Under the pieces are notes generated by a model, which was given only the letters and a program-made list of their open reading frames with translations, did no database searches and was not told the DNA's origin. This document shows, piece by piece, positions 16,807 to 25,245 of a stretch of DNA of 32,860 nucleotides (position 1 is its first letter; every line of letters starts with the position of its first letter). The stretch is from CAZJQD01 sp964548165 [NCBI: uncultured bacterium]. Its GTDB lineage: Bacteria; UBA8481. The stretch covers positions 1 through 32,860 of the forward strand of contig CAZJQD010000022.1 of assembly GCA_964548165.1 (NCBI GenBank), read 5' to 3'. The position numbers were made by a program, and so were the translations under genes.

Positions 16807-17543
16807 AGTTCCCCGGAGGCCGCCTGGTTCCAGAGTGAAGCGAGGGCATTCGCGACGGCGGCCGGAGACTCCGCGGGGGAGTGATGCCCCACGCCGGGCA
16901 ACTCGACGTAGGTGGCGCGCGGATTGAGCGCTGCGTACGCGCGGGCGCGCGCGGCGGGAACGATCGCGTCGGCGTCGCCGTGGATCACCATCGCCGGCGC
17001 CGAAAGGGAGCTCCATACGCGCGTGCGGTCGGGCCGCGCGGCCATCGCGGCGAGCGCGTAGCAGAGGCCCTCCACACCCACCCGTTCCGCGGCGGCGCGG
17101 ACGGCTACGCCTTCCCCGGTGCGTCCGCCTTCAGCGTCGCGGAAGAGCTTTCCCATCATCGCTTCCGCCGCGACCGCGGCGCCGCCTTCGCGGATCTTCG
17201 CGATGAGCGCAGCACGGCCGGCCTTCTGCTCGTCCGTGTCCGCGTAGGGGTGCGTGGCCACCAGGGCCAGTCCGGCGAGCCGGCCGGGATGCCTCTCGGC
17301 GAACGCCAGCGCCGCGTAGCCTCCCATCGACATGCCTGCCACCACGAGCCGTTCACCGGGGAGTGCGGCCAGCGCGTCGGCCCAGCGATCGAGGGACGGA
17401 GCGCCGGCCGGGGCGCGACCGCCGTCGCAACCGGGAAGGTCCGGCGCCAGGACGGGAATGCGGGGGTCGAGAGCGGCGCGGACGCCGTCCCACATCGCGT
17501 GATCGAGCGGGAAGCCGTGGACGAGGACGAGCGTGGGCGTCAT
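16803..17543 (-). CDS. Alpha/beta-hydrolase
   Basis: A serine hydrolase of 246 residues. The oxyanion-type HGFPLDHAMWDG motif is at 9-20, the nucleophile S72 is in GMSMGG, the acid Asp is in the HGDADAIVP segment and the His is in GVGHHSP. It is a cytoplasmic esterase or lactonase-like enzyme of the BioH/3-oxoadipate enol-lactonase sort, with no sign of the true substrate. It is read leftward from ATG 17543 and lies 4 nt after the LacI-type sensor gene, likely in one operon with it. The stop codon overlaps that of the convergent DUF3299 gene by 3-4 nt. Confidence 0.88.
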   Translation of the reverse strand: MTPTLVLVHGFPLDHAMWDGVRAALDPRIPVLAPDLPGCDGGRAPAGAPSLDRWADALAALPGERLVVAGMSMGGYAALAFAERHPGRLAGLALVATHPYADTDEQKAGRAALIAKIREGGAAVAAEAMMGKLFRDAEGGRTGEGVAVRAAAERVGVEGLCYALAAMAARPDRTRVWSSLSAPAMVIHGDADAIVPAARARAYAALNPRATYVELPGVGHHSPAESPAAVANALASLWNQAASGEL

Positions 17544-17547
17544 GGGG

Positions 17548-18501
17548 TCAGCCGACCGTGCGGTCGAACTTGGAGAGCATCCCCGTGCCGGGCTGGAAGA
17601 TGAGGTCGCCGTCGAAATCCTTCAGGCAGGATTGGCGGAGCACCAGCTTCTCGGAAAGGGTCATGTTCGTGAGCGCGGCCTTGTCACCGCCCAGCACCTT
17701 CGCCAGCATCTCGGCGGCCTTGAAACCCGCCTCCTCGAACGGCTGGCGCACGGAAGAGAGTCGCGGAGTGAACGTGCGCGCGGATTCGGAATCGTCGAAA
17801 CCGATCACCGCGATCTGGCCCGGAACGTCGATCCCGCGGCGTCGCAGGGTATGGAGCCCGCCAATCGCCTGGATGTCACTGCCGAAGAGGATGGCATCGA
17901 GATTGGGCGCACGGTTGAGAAGAGCGGCGGTCCGCTCGCCGGCCTCGGTCATGTCGTACGTGTCCTCGTGCTCGGCCTCAAGCGCCAGGCCCGCCTCGGC
18001 GAGAACCTTCGTCGCGTTCGTGAATCGCTCGTTGCCGGCATGGTCCCCCTGGCAGGGTCCCACGTAACCGATGCGCCGGTGACCGAGTTCCAACAGCGCC
18101 GCGGCCGCATGACGCGCGCCGATGGCGTGATCGAGCGAGACGCATCCCGGACGACCGGCAGGACGCGGCCGCTCGATCAGAACGACAGGCTTGCCGGCGG
18201 CTTCCAGCTCCGCGATCCCATCCTCGGGAATATCCACGAAGGCCGCAAGAAGCCCATGGATCTGGGGGTCGTGCAGGACCTTCGTCAGGAAGGGCCGTGA
18301 CTCCTGGCGCATCATCTCCGGCGTCGAGGCCATGATGTTGTGGTGGCTGATGGCGAGTTGGCTGAACCGGAGTCCACCCTCGATGCCGCTCTGCACCTGT
18401 CGCACGATGGCCGGTCCCAGGAAGCTCCAGATGACCGCGACCTGGGGCGTTCCCTTCTGGACGGGGATATCGACGGGGGAGGGGATAGGCGCGGAGTCCA
18501 T
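17548..18501 (-). CDS. LacI-family sensor domain lacking the DNA-binding head
   Basis: A 317-residue protein with the two-lobed ligand-binding fold of LacI/GalR regulators: QVAVIWSFLG near 20, the ALLELGHRRIGYVGP segment, DAILFGSDIQAIGG, and AVIGFDDSESARTFTPRLSSVRQP. Only about 18 residues precede the fold, where regulators have about 60 for the helix-turn-helix head. An in-frame TGA at 18537-18535 prevents extension beyond 11 further codons. No signal peptide is present, so it is not a periplasmic binding protein either. It may sense a sugar or similar ligand and act through a partner, or be a decayed regulator; the open frame and full length of the fold argue against decay. The next gene is the alpha/beta-hydrolase. 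Confidence 0.85.
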   Translation of the reverse strand: MDSAPIPSPVDIPVQKGTPQVAVIWSFLGPAIVRQVQSGIEGGLRFSQLAISHHNIMASTPEMMRQESRPFLTKVLHDPQIHGLLAAFVDIPEDGIAELEAAGKPVVLIERPRPAGRPGCVSLDHAIGARHAAAALLELGHRRIGYVGPCQGDHAGNERFTNATKVLAEAGLALEAEHEDTYDMTEAGERTAALLNRAPNLDAILFGSDIQAIGGLHTLRRRGIDVPGQIAVIGFDDSESARTFTPRLSSVRQPFEEAGFKAAEMLAKVLGGDKAALTNMTLSEKLVLRQSCLKDFDGDLIFQPGTGMLSKFDRTVG

Positions 18502-18508
18502 GACTATC

Positions 18509-18538
18509 AGGATAACGGCGGTCTCCGCCGCCGGTCAA
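18509..18538 (-). promoter_or_regulatory. Candidate promoter for the LacI-like/hydrolase pair, leaderless
   Basis: Read on the minus strand, TTGACC (18538-18533; 5 of 6) and TATCCT (18514-18509; 4 of 6) are separated by 18 nt. The -10 ends only 7 nt from the ATG of the sensor gene, so the transcript would be nearly leaderless, and no Shine-Dalgarno site is seen. Within the spacer is a perfect 6-bp inverted repeat (18516-18521 and 18525-18530), a plausible operator. Confidence 0.4.
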
Positions 18539-18560
18539 GCCGACCGGTCAAGCCGACCGG
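18531..18560. repeat. 13-bp tandem direct repeat, 2.3 copies
   Basis: CCGGTCAAGCCGA occurs at 18531-18543 and 18544-18556, followed by CCGG (18557-18560). It lies between ptsP and the sensor gene and duplicates the -35-like TTGACC of the sensor promoter. It may be binding sites for a regulator; it also contains the palindrome GACCGGTC. Confidence 0.7.
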
Positions 18561-18597
18561 ACAGGCGCGCCTGGGACAGAAGTGTCTGGGAACCCGA

Positions 18598-20847
18598 TCA
18601 GGCGGCCGCAAGCAGGGGGGCGTGCTCGCGGATGAGCCCGCGCACCAGGCGTTCCGCGTCGGCGGCCTCTGGAGCGGCCCGCAAGGCGGCGGCGAGCCCG
18701 GCCAGGACCGCTTCCGGAATCTGACCCGCCAGGTAGCGCAGTTCCGGCAGGCGCGCGGGTGTCACGCTCAGGCGCCTGAGGCCGAGGGACCAGAGAGCGA
18801 GCGCGGGGACGGCATCCGCGGCCAGCTCCCCGCAGACGCTCAGCGTCTTGCCCGAGAGCAGGAGGTCATCGGCAAGGCGCGACAGGGCGCAGATGAGACC
18901 GGGGTGGAGCGGGTGGTAGAGGTGACGGATCCGCGCGTTGTTGCGATCGACGGCAAGGAGATACTGCGCCAGGTCGTTGGTGCCGATGCTGGCGAAGTCG
19001 GCGTGGTTCATGAGCGATCGGATGTGGAAGAGAACGCTCGGCACCTCGATCATCAGGCCGAGCGGATAGTCGATCCCGGTCACGGCCTGGACCGTCTCCC
19101 GGACCGCATCGAGCTCCCACGCGTGTGTCACCATGGGAACGAGAATCCGGGGTTCCGCGCCCGTCTCCATCGCGGCCCGGTGAATGGCCGCCACCTGGCT
19201 CCGGAGGATCTCCGGGTGGTCCAACAGCAGGCGCACCGAGCGGGAACCGAGGTGCGGATTGTCCTCGTGCTCGCGTGGCAGGTACTCCGGGAACTTGTCC
19301 CCGCCGATGTCGAGGAGCCGGATCGTCACGCTCCCGTTCGGGAACGACCTCAGGACTCGCGCGTAGAATCGTGCCTGCTCCTCCTCGCCCGGCCAGCTCG
19401 ACTGCTGCATGTAGAAAAACTCGGTCCTGAGGAGTCCCACGCCGCGGGCGTTCATGAGCCGCGCCGCCTCGATCTCGAACGGGAGGCCGATGTTGGCGTC
19501 GAGCGTCACCTCCACGGAACCCGGAGACGGCGCGCGGTCGGCCGCATCCTTCACCTGCTCATGCCGCTCGCGCATCCCCGCGGAACGGGCGCGGTAGTCG
19601 CTGGCCTCGTCAGCGGCCGGGTTCAAGAGAACGAACCCGCCGTGCCCGTCGACAAGGAGATGGTCGCCGGGCTTGAGCATCTCGATGAGCCCCGTAGCTC
19701 CGACCACGGCCGGCAACTGCAACGCCCTGGCCACGATGGCCGCGTGCGAGAACTCACTGCCCGTCTCGGTCACGATCGCGATGACGCGCCGGGGATCGAG
19801 CCGGACCGTCTGCTGGGGCGTCAGCTCGTGGGCGACGACCACCATCAGCTCCTCCTCGACGCGCTCCTCTGCGCTCTCGGGGCCCGATTCCTCCATGAGC
19901 CTGAGGAGGAGATCCCGGAGATCGCGGAGATCCTGGGCCTTCTCCCTGAGGATGCGGTTCTCGAGCGCGGCGAAGCGATCGATGTACTCGTCCATGATGT
20001 AGGCCACGGCCCGTGGAGCGCTCTCCTGCCGCTTCTCGATGCTCGCCGTGACCTTCCTCAAAAACGAGTCGTCCTCCAGGATCATCCGGTGCGCGGTAAA
20101 GATCTGGGCCGCCGGAGACGACGGGCCGCCCAGCTGGCTCATCATGCGGTCGATCTCGTTCACCGCGGCGCCGAGCGCCCGGACGACCAGCCCCCGTTCA
20201 TACTCGAGACCGCGGAATCCCCTCGCCGAGACCTCGACGCGCTCGGGCGAGGACGCCACGATGTGCACCCGGGCGATTGCCATGCCCGGAGCCGCCGGAG
20301 TCCCCGTGATGGCCCGGGCGCGACGCCGCGAGAGTGTCTTCAAGGAGAGCGCCACGTCGACAGCCTGGCCGATCTGGCCAGCCAGGATCTCGAGGAAGTG
20401 CCGGTCCGCGGTCGTGAAGGTGTACGGCAGGATGGTCTGGACCGTGAGCACGCCCGCCACGGTCCCGTCCCGGCCGAACGGTACTGCCGCCAGGGACCGG
20501 TAGCGCTCCTCGCCCGTCTCCGGCAAATACTTGTAGCGGGGATCCGTCGAGGCATCCTCCAGGAAGACGGGAGTCTCGTCGCGCGCGGCGGCGCCGACCA
20601 GGCCGTCGGCGATCGGGAGGTGAGTGGAACCGATGGCGCGGGCATCGAGCCCGTGCGAGGCCGCCAGGACAAGCGATTGTCGGCCGGCGTCGACCAGGTA
20701 GATGGAGCAGACATCCCAGCAGAGTTCTCGCGCGACGATCGCCACCAGGCTTCCCAGCCGTTGGGCCGGTGTGGCGCCGTCGAGGGCGCCCGGGGCCAGG
20801 AGGCGCAGGACCTCGAGATAATGCCGGTTGGGTCGCGATGGATTCAT
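18598..20847 (-). CDS. ptsP: PEP-protein phosphotransferase with GAF domain (enzyme I-Ntr type)
   Basis: Enzyme I of a nitrogen-type phosphotransferase relay: it takes phosphate from PEP and passes it to HPr/NPr proteins. ATG 20847 gives 749 residues; a GTG at 20874 would add 9, and neither has a good ribosome site. Domains: GAF (about 20-165, a sensor for small ligands), HPr-binding helices, the swivelling His domain with GSEFSHAAIVAR (His368), then the PEP-binding TIM barrel with VGLLRTEFFYM, GTNDLAQYLLAVDRNN and VCGELAADAV (catalytic Cys). The usual Gly-Gly-Thr before Ser-His is replaced by Ser-Glu-Phe, a mild variation. The partner HPr is not nearby. It is transcribed leftward, divergent from the DUF4032 gene. 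Confidence 0.93.
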   Translation of the reverse strand: MNPSRPNRHYLEVLRLLAPGALDGATPAQRLGSLVAIVARELCWDVCSIYLVDAGRQSLVLAASHGLDARAIGSTHLPIADGLVGAAARDETPVFLEDASTDPRYKYLPETGEERYRSLAAVPFGRDGTVAGVLTVQTILPYTFTTADRHFLEILAGQIGQAVDVALSLKTLSRRRARAITGTPAAPGMAIARVHIVASSPERVEVSARGFRGLEYERGLVVRALGAAVNEIDRMMSQLGGPSSPAAQIFTAHRMILEDDSFLRKVTASIEKRQESAPRAVAYIMDEYIDRFAALENRILREKAQDLRDLRDLLLRLMEESGPESAEERVEEELMVVVAHELTPQQTVRLDPRRVIAIVTETGSEFSHAAIVARALQLPAVVGATGLIEMLKPGDHLLVDGHGGFVLLNPAADEASDYRARSAGMRERHEQVKDAADRAPSPGSVEVTLDANIGLPFEIEAARLMNARGVGLLRTEFFYMQQSSWPGEEEQARFYARVLRSFPNGSVTIRLLDIGGDKFPEYLPREHEDNPHLGSRSVRLLLDHPEILRSQVAAIHRAAMETGAEPRILVPMVTHAWELDAVRETVQAVTGIDYPLGLMIEVPSVLFHIRSLMNHADFASIGTNDLAQYLLAVDRNNARIRHLYHPLHPGLICALSRLADDLLLSGKTLSVCGELAADAVPALALWSLGLRRLSVTPARLPELRYLAGQIPEAVLAGLAAALRAAPEAADAERLVRGLIREHAPLLAAA

Positions 20848-20974
20848 GGCGTCGACAGACAGAGAGCAAGTCACGTGCCGGTCTGAATATTGGAGAGATA
20901 GAGGGACCTGTCGAGGCCGCCGCGCTCATTCTTGACGGGCGTACGCTCGTGTTTGTTCACCCGTCCAGTCCCGA

Positions 20975-20988
20975 GTGCCTGCAGGCAC
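20975..20988. promoter_or_regulatory. 14-bp perfect palindrome upstream of the DUF4032 gene
   Basis: GTGCCTGCAGGCAC is its own reverse complement and lies in the 200-nt gap between two divergent genes, about 60 nt before the plus-strand start. A -10-like TAACAT follows at 21001-21006. This is where a regulator site would be expected, but no binding protein is known. Confidence 0.3.
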
Positions 20989-21047
20989 AACCTCGCTGCG
21001 TAACATGCTCCTTTTCATTTCCAGTTTCTGCCCGGAGAATCGACCGC

Positions 21048-22322
21048 ATGGCTTCTTTCGATCATGATGGAGACGTGCGCGTCTCGCTGGCAGGACAAGA
21101 GCGCGCGGGCGAGGCCGAGGAGGAGAACACCTCCGCCTTCTCCCTGCGACCCGAGTACCCGGACTTTCTCAACCTGCCGTGGGACTCGCCGCTCGGGGAG
21201 TGGCATGACAAGTGTCACAGCCTCGTTCAGTTGCCCCGTGGCCTCTCGCGCCACGAGGTGCTCTTCGTCAACTATGGCCGCCAGATCTACGCGCTCAAGG
21301 AACTGCCCCCGGGCCTGGCGGAGCGCGAGTACGAGACGCTCCGGCAGATGGAGGAATTGCGCCTCCCGGTCGTGACCCCGGTCGGGCACGTCAAGACGAT
21401 GACGACAAGCGGCGAGCAGAGCGTCCTGATCACCCGCTACCTCGACCACTCGATCCCGTACCACCAGCTCTTCCTGCGCTCCTCGCTCGAGCGATACCGC
21501 GCGCACCTCCTCGATGCCATGGCCTCGCTCTTCGTGCAGATCCATCTCGCCGGCGTCTACTGGGGCGACATCTCGCTCTCCAACGCGCTCTTTCGCCGTG
21601 CCGCCGGAACGCTCCAGGCCTACTTCGTCGACGCCGAGACCTCCGAGGTCCACGAGAGCCTCACGGACGGGCTTCGCGACGCCGATCTCGACATCATGGA
21701 GGAGAACATCGCGGGCGGGTTGATGGATCTCGCCGCCATGAACGCGCTCCCCGCCGACTACCCGATCATCGAGACGGGGCGATACATCCGCCAGCGCTAC
21801 CACGAGATCTGGAACGAGATCACGCGCGAGGAACTGATTGCGCCGTACGAGAGATACCGGATCCAGGAGCGCGTCCGCGCGCTCAATAACCTCGGCTTCT
21901 CCGTCGACGAGGTCGAGCTCCGGGCGACCGCGGACGGCGACAAGCTCCGGATGCGCGCCGTCGTCACGGACCGGAACTTCCACAGCGACCTTCTCCACTC
22001 GTTGACGGGACTCGACGCGGAGGAGAACCAGGCGCGTCGGCTCATCAACGAGATCCGCGAGCTCAAGGCGACCATGTCGGATACCGGCAGTCGTTCGACG
22101 GCGCTCTCGATCGCCGCCTACTACTGGCTCAACGAGATCTACGTCCCGGCCATCGACCAGCTCAAGCCCGTCCTCACCAACCTCACCGACCCCATCGAGA
22201 TCTACATCCAGGTCCTCGAGAACAAGTGGTACCTCTCGGAGCAGGCGAAGAAGGACGTGGGGCACTCCGCCGCCATCGAGGACTTCATCCGAAAGAACGC
22301 AGGCGCCCAGTCCGGCACCTGA
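21048..22322 (+). CDS. DUF4032 protein with a kinase-like domain
   Basis: A 424-residue protein, starting at ATG 21048 with GGAGA 10 nt upstream. The middle has a protein/LPS-kinase-like fold: Lys84 (YALKEL) as the ATP lysine, a catalytic loop with D174 and N179 (YWGDISLSNALF), and a metal Asp in FVDAET (D195). The second half (about 220-410, with YPIIETGRYIRQRYHEIWNEI-type helices) is the DUF4032 region. The family resembles lipopolysaccharide core kinases, but the substrate is unknown. It lies 150 nt before a polyphosphate kinase and could share its stress-related context. Divergent from ptsP. Confidence 0.82.
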   Translation: MASFDHDGDVRVSLAGQERAGEAEEENTSAFSLRPEYPDFLNLPWDSPLGEWHDKCHSLVQLPRGLSRHEVLFVNYGRQIYALKELPPGLAEREYETLRQMEELRLPVVTPVGHVKTMTTSGEQSVLITRYLDHSIPYHQLFLRSSLERYRAHLLDAMASLFVQIHLAGVYWGDISLSNALFRRAAGTLQAYFVDAETSEVHESLTDGLRDADLDIMEENIAGGLMDLAAMNALPADYPIIETGRYIRQRYHEIWNEITREELIAPYERYRIQERVRALNNLGFSVDEVELRATADGDKLRMRAVVTDRNFHSDLLHSLTGLDAEENQARRLINEIRELKATMSDTGSRSTALSIAAYYWLNEIYVPAIDQLKPVLTNLTDPIEIYIQVLENKWYLSEQAKKDVGHSAAIEDFIRKNAGAQSGT

Positions 22323-22389
22323 CGGTTCACGCTTTCTTGGTGCCTTGGCGGTTAATCTACCCTCCGGAGTTCCCGTCCTATCGCCGGAC

Positions 22390-22418
22390 TTGAACGGGCG
22401 GCGTTCGGGGAGTAGCTT
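22390..22418 (+). promoter_or_regulatory. Candidate promoter of the PPK2 gene
   Basis: TTGAAC (22390-22395; 4 of 6) and TAGCTT (22413-22418; 3 of 6) are 17 nt apart in the 150-nt gap before the kinase gene. The transcript would start about 48 nt upstream of the start codon. The support is only moderate. Confidence 0.3.
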
Positions 22419-22472
22419 TCCTCATGCCAGGGTGCGTTATGCGTCTAAGCGCGCCCGGAAATGGGGTGCCGC

Positions 22473-23960
22473 ATGCTGGAGACCGTCGACCTTTCCCTGG
22501 AACTGGACAAGGAGACCTACAAGAAGCGGATCACGGAGTGCCAGGAGCGGCTCCACATCCTGCAGTACGACTGCAAGAAGGCGAAGATCCCCGTCGTCAT
22601 CGTCTTCGAGGGATGGGACTCCAGCGGCAAGGGCACGACGATCGAGAAGATGATCGCGCGGCTCGATCCCCGGCACAGCCGTGTCGAGGCCACGTACGAG
22701 CCGAACGTCGAGGAGGCCATGCGCCCGTTTCTCTGGCGCTTCTGGCTCCAGTTGCCCAACGACGGCGACATGGTCTTCTTCGATCGCTCGTGGTACGGAC
22801 GCGTGCTGGTTGAGCGGATGAAGAAGGTCGTCCCCCGCAAGGTCTGGCAGAACTCCTACGAGGAGATCCGCGCGTTCGAGCGCCAGCTGACCGACCATGG
22901 CACCGTGCTCCTCAAGTTCTTCCTCCACATCTCCAAGAAGGAACAGAAGAAGAGGATCAAGGCTCTCGAGGCCCACAAGTTCACGCGCTGGAAGGTCTCG
23001 AAGGAGGACAAGTGGAACCACGCTCACTACGACGAGTGGATTCCGATCTACGACGAGATGTTCGAGCGGACCTCCACCACGAACGCGCCGTGGACGATCA
23101 TCGAGGCCGAGGACGGCCGCTACGGCCGGCTCCGCGTCCTCGAGACCGCGATCGCGGCTCTGGAGGACCGGTTGAAGGCGGCGGAGAACAAGGCCGCGGC
23201 GCCGCCCTCGCACTGGGTCAACATCCGCGGGAACCCGAAGGCCGTTCTCGACAAGGTCGACCTGTCGCTGAGGATCGAGCGCGAGGAGTATGACAAGGAG
23301 CTGGCGCGCCTGCAGGCGAAGATGCGTGCCCTCGAGTTCAAGCTCTTCGAGAAGCGCATCCCGTGCGTCATCGGCTACGAGGGCTGGGACGCGGGCGGCA
23401 AGGGGGGCAACATCAAGCGCCTCACGCAATCCCTGGACCCCCGGGGCTACAACGTCATCCCGATCGCGGCCCCGCAGGGCGAGGAGCGGACGCACCAGTA
23501 CCTCTGGCGGTTCTGGAAACACATGCCCAAGGCCGGGCACCTCACGATCTTCGATCGCACGTGGTACGGCCGCGTGCTCGTCGAGAGAATCGAGGGGTTC
23601 TGCACCGAGAGCGCGTGGCAGAGGGCCTACCAGGAGATCAACGAGTTCGAGGCGTCGCTGGCAAACTACGGCACCGTCATCTGCAAGTTCTGGATCCACA
23701 TCTCGAACGAGGAGCAGCTGCGGCGCTTCAAGGAGCGCGAGCAGATCGACTACAAGCGCTTCAAGATCACGGACGAGGACTGGCGCAACCGCGAGAAGTG
23801 GGGCCCCTACGAGGACGCGGTGGGGGAGATGATCCTCCGGACCTCGACCACGTACGCCCCCTGGACCATCGTCGAGGGCAACGACAAGCTCTGGGCCCGC
23901 ATCCGGGTTCTACGCACCGTCTGCGACGCTATCGAGAAGAGGCTGAAGCGGAAGTCGTAG
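22473..23960 (+). CDS. Polyphosphate kinase 2, two-domain type (polyphosphate:AMP phosphotransferase-like)
   Basis: The 495 residues comprise two PPK2 domains in tandem, as in class II polyphosphate:AMP phosphotransferases that turn AMP and polyP into ADP. ATG 22473 is preferred over 22461 (GGGG 7 nt upstream of the former). The first domain has Walker A GWDSSGKGT (47-55) and Walker B/lid FDRSWYGRVLVER. The second repeats them as GWDAGGKGG (from about 304) and FDRTWYGRVLVER. Both copies keep the Lys and Asp of the active site, although the first domain is inactive in some relatives. It would supply nucleotides from polyP during starvation. It ends 6 nt before the convergent membrane protein. 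Confidence 0.93.
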   Translation: MLETVDLSLELDKETYKKRITECQERLHILQYDCKKAKIPVVIVFEGWDSSGKGTTIEKMIARLDPRHSRVEATYEPNVEEAMRPFLWRFWLQLPNDGDMVFFDRSWYGRVLVERMKKVVPRKVWQNSYEEIRAFERQLTDHGTVLLKFFLHISKKEQKKRIKALEAHKFTRWKVSKEDKWNHAHYDEWIPIYDEMFERTSTTNAPWTIIEAEDGRYGRLRVLETAIAALEDRLKAAENKAAAPPSHWVNIRGNPKAVLDKVDLSLRIEREEYDKELARLQAKMRALEFKLFEKRIPCVIGYEGWDAGGKGGNIKRLTQSLDPRGYNVIPIAAPQGEERTHQYLWRFWKHMPKAGHLTIFDRTWYGRVLVERIEGFCTESAWQRAYQEINEFEASLANYGTVICKFWIHISNEEQLRRFKEREQIDYKRFKITDEDWRNREKWGPYEDAVGEMILRTSTTYAPWTIVEGNDKLWARIRVLRTVCDAIEKRLKRKS

Positions 23961-23966
23961 GGCATC

Positions 23967-25181
23967 TCAGCGACGCTGCTGCTCGTATTCCCGCTGTCTA
24001 CGAATCCGCCTCTCCTCGGCCGTTTCCCGGTTCTGCTCGCGAAACAAGCGTAATCGGATTGCATTCAGCCGTTCGTAAGCCTCGCCCATGGGCTTAACTG
24101 CGGCGTTAAAGCTGCTGATCGTTCCAGCTCGTCCGTTGAGGCACCATTCCATGACCGTGTGAGCGCCGTCCATGACACCCTCCGCCATGTAACTCCCGCA
24201 GTATTGCGACAGGTCCTGGTCGCGAAAATGGTCGAGGATTTCCTCTGCCTCGGCGGGGGGAATGTTTCCTCGTACGGTGATTGGACCTTCGTAAAAGTCC
24301 TCATCCACGCACTCGACCTCCCCGCCCTCGTACAGGGTGACGCTGAATGAGGAAGCTCCAAATCCCCAAGGCATGTTCCAGGAGATCATCTCGCGTTCAA
24401 ACGGCGCCCAGCGCGCATTCTCGGGTTGATACCGAACATCGCCGCCGAACGGTCCAGCCCCGCGAAGCGTCTCCTCGAAGCGAGGGGGCCCAACCACCAT
24501 GTAGGACCCCCCCGCCAGGAGAAGAACGATTACCGCCGTGACGTTTGGGCGCTCCAAGGCCGCTCTTAACGCGCTCTTCGCAACGTGCCGCCAGCCCTTG
24601 AAATCCGCTCCCGCAGAGGGGGGCGGCAGGAAGTGCCGAGCGGCGGAGAACGTCGTGATGAGGAGCGCCAGGCGCACGAAAGCGCGCACCGCGGTATCAC
24701 CGGCATCCCGGACAAGGAAGACCGCGGCAAAGAGAACAACATTCGGCGCCGTCTCGAAGAAGAGCGCGGTCCAGCGGGGAGTGTCCTTGTAGTAGATGCG
24801 GGTCACCGCGAGGATGGCCGTGATCCAGATCGCGCCCAAGCCCGCCAGCGCAATCGTGAACGCCAGGTAATGCCAATCACCCCCCGAGAGCAGGGATTGG
24901 CCCCGTCCGATCGTTGCCAGGAACGCGAGCATCAACGCAAGGAGGTAAGCAAAAAGGGCCGAGGGGCGGCTTCGGTTGCGAGCTACCAATTCGGCCACTC
25001 CCAGGGCCACACCGAACGTAAGGCAGTAGGGCAGGTACATCCAGAGGTTATGGAGGTGCCAACCGGTCCTCGTCGGCACCGCAAAGCAGAACAAAGCCCC
25101 TGCGAGGGCTGCCAGGATGTTCCGCCCGAGGTCGCTCCGCATCCATCCCGCCCGTTCCAAGAACGCCCGCAAGTCGCTCAT
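23967..25181 (-). CDS. Multi-pass membrane protein with a DUF6438-like C-terminal domain
   Basis: A 404-residue protein read leftward from ATG 25181. About six hydrophobic helices lie between residues 20 and 240, the last at about 215-232. After it comes a soluble domain (about 260-380) with SSFSVTLYEGGEVECVDEDFYEGPITVRG and CGSYMAEGVMDGAHTVMEW-type segments, which resembles the DUF6438 domain though it lacks the usual CFG-CP start. A basic Arg-rich tail ends it. GC and codon use look lower than in the neighbours (my reading by eye), which suggests a recent arrival. A long inverted repeat and a tRNA gene lie just upstream. The function is unknown. Confidence 0.75.
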   Translation of the reverse strand: MSDLRAFLERAGWMRSDLGRNILAALAGALFCFAVPTRTGWHLHNLWMYLPYCLTFGVALGVAELVARNRSRPSALFAYLLALMLAFLATIGRGQSLLSGGDWHYLAFTIALAGLGAIWITAILAVTRIYYKDTPRWTALFFETAPNVVLFAAVFLVRDAGDTAVRAFVRLALLITTFSAARHFLPPPSAGADFKGWRHVAKSALRAALERPNVTAVIVLLLAGGSYMVVGPPRFEETLRGAGPFGGDVRYQPENARWAPFEREMISWNMPWGFGASSFSVTLYEGGEVECVDEDFYEGPITVRGNIPPAEAEEILDHFRDQDLSQYCGSYMAEGVMDGAHTVMEWCLNGRAGTISSFNAAVKPMGEAYERLNAIRLRLFREQNRETAEERRIRRQREYEQQRR

Positions 25182-25245
25182 GCGCCGATGCTAACAGGCA
25201 GCAATTGTGGCGAGAACGTGAATCTCACGGTATAGGCGTGCGGGC

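Noticed and set aside
18340-20886. A 848-codon plus-strand open frame across ptsP
   Set aside because: It is a shadow of ptsP; the product is biased in Arg/Gly/His with no family.
20769-21047. An N-terminal extension of the DUF4032 protein back to 20769
   Set aside because: It would overlap the start of ptsP, has no ribosome site and unlike sequence; ATG 21048 has GGAGA at a good distance.
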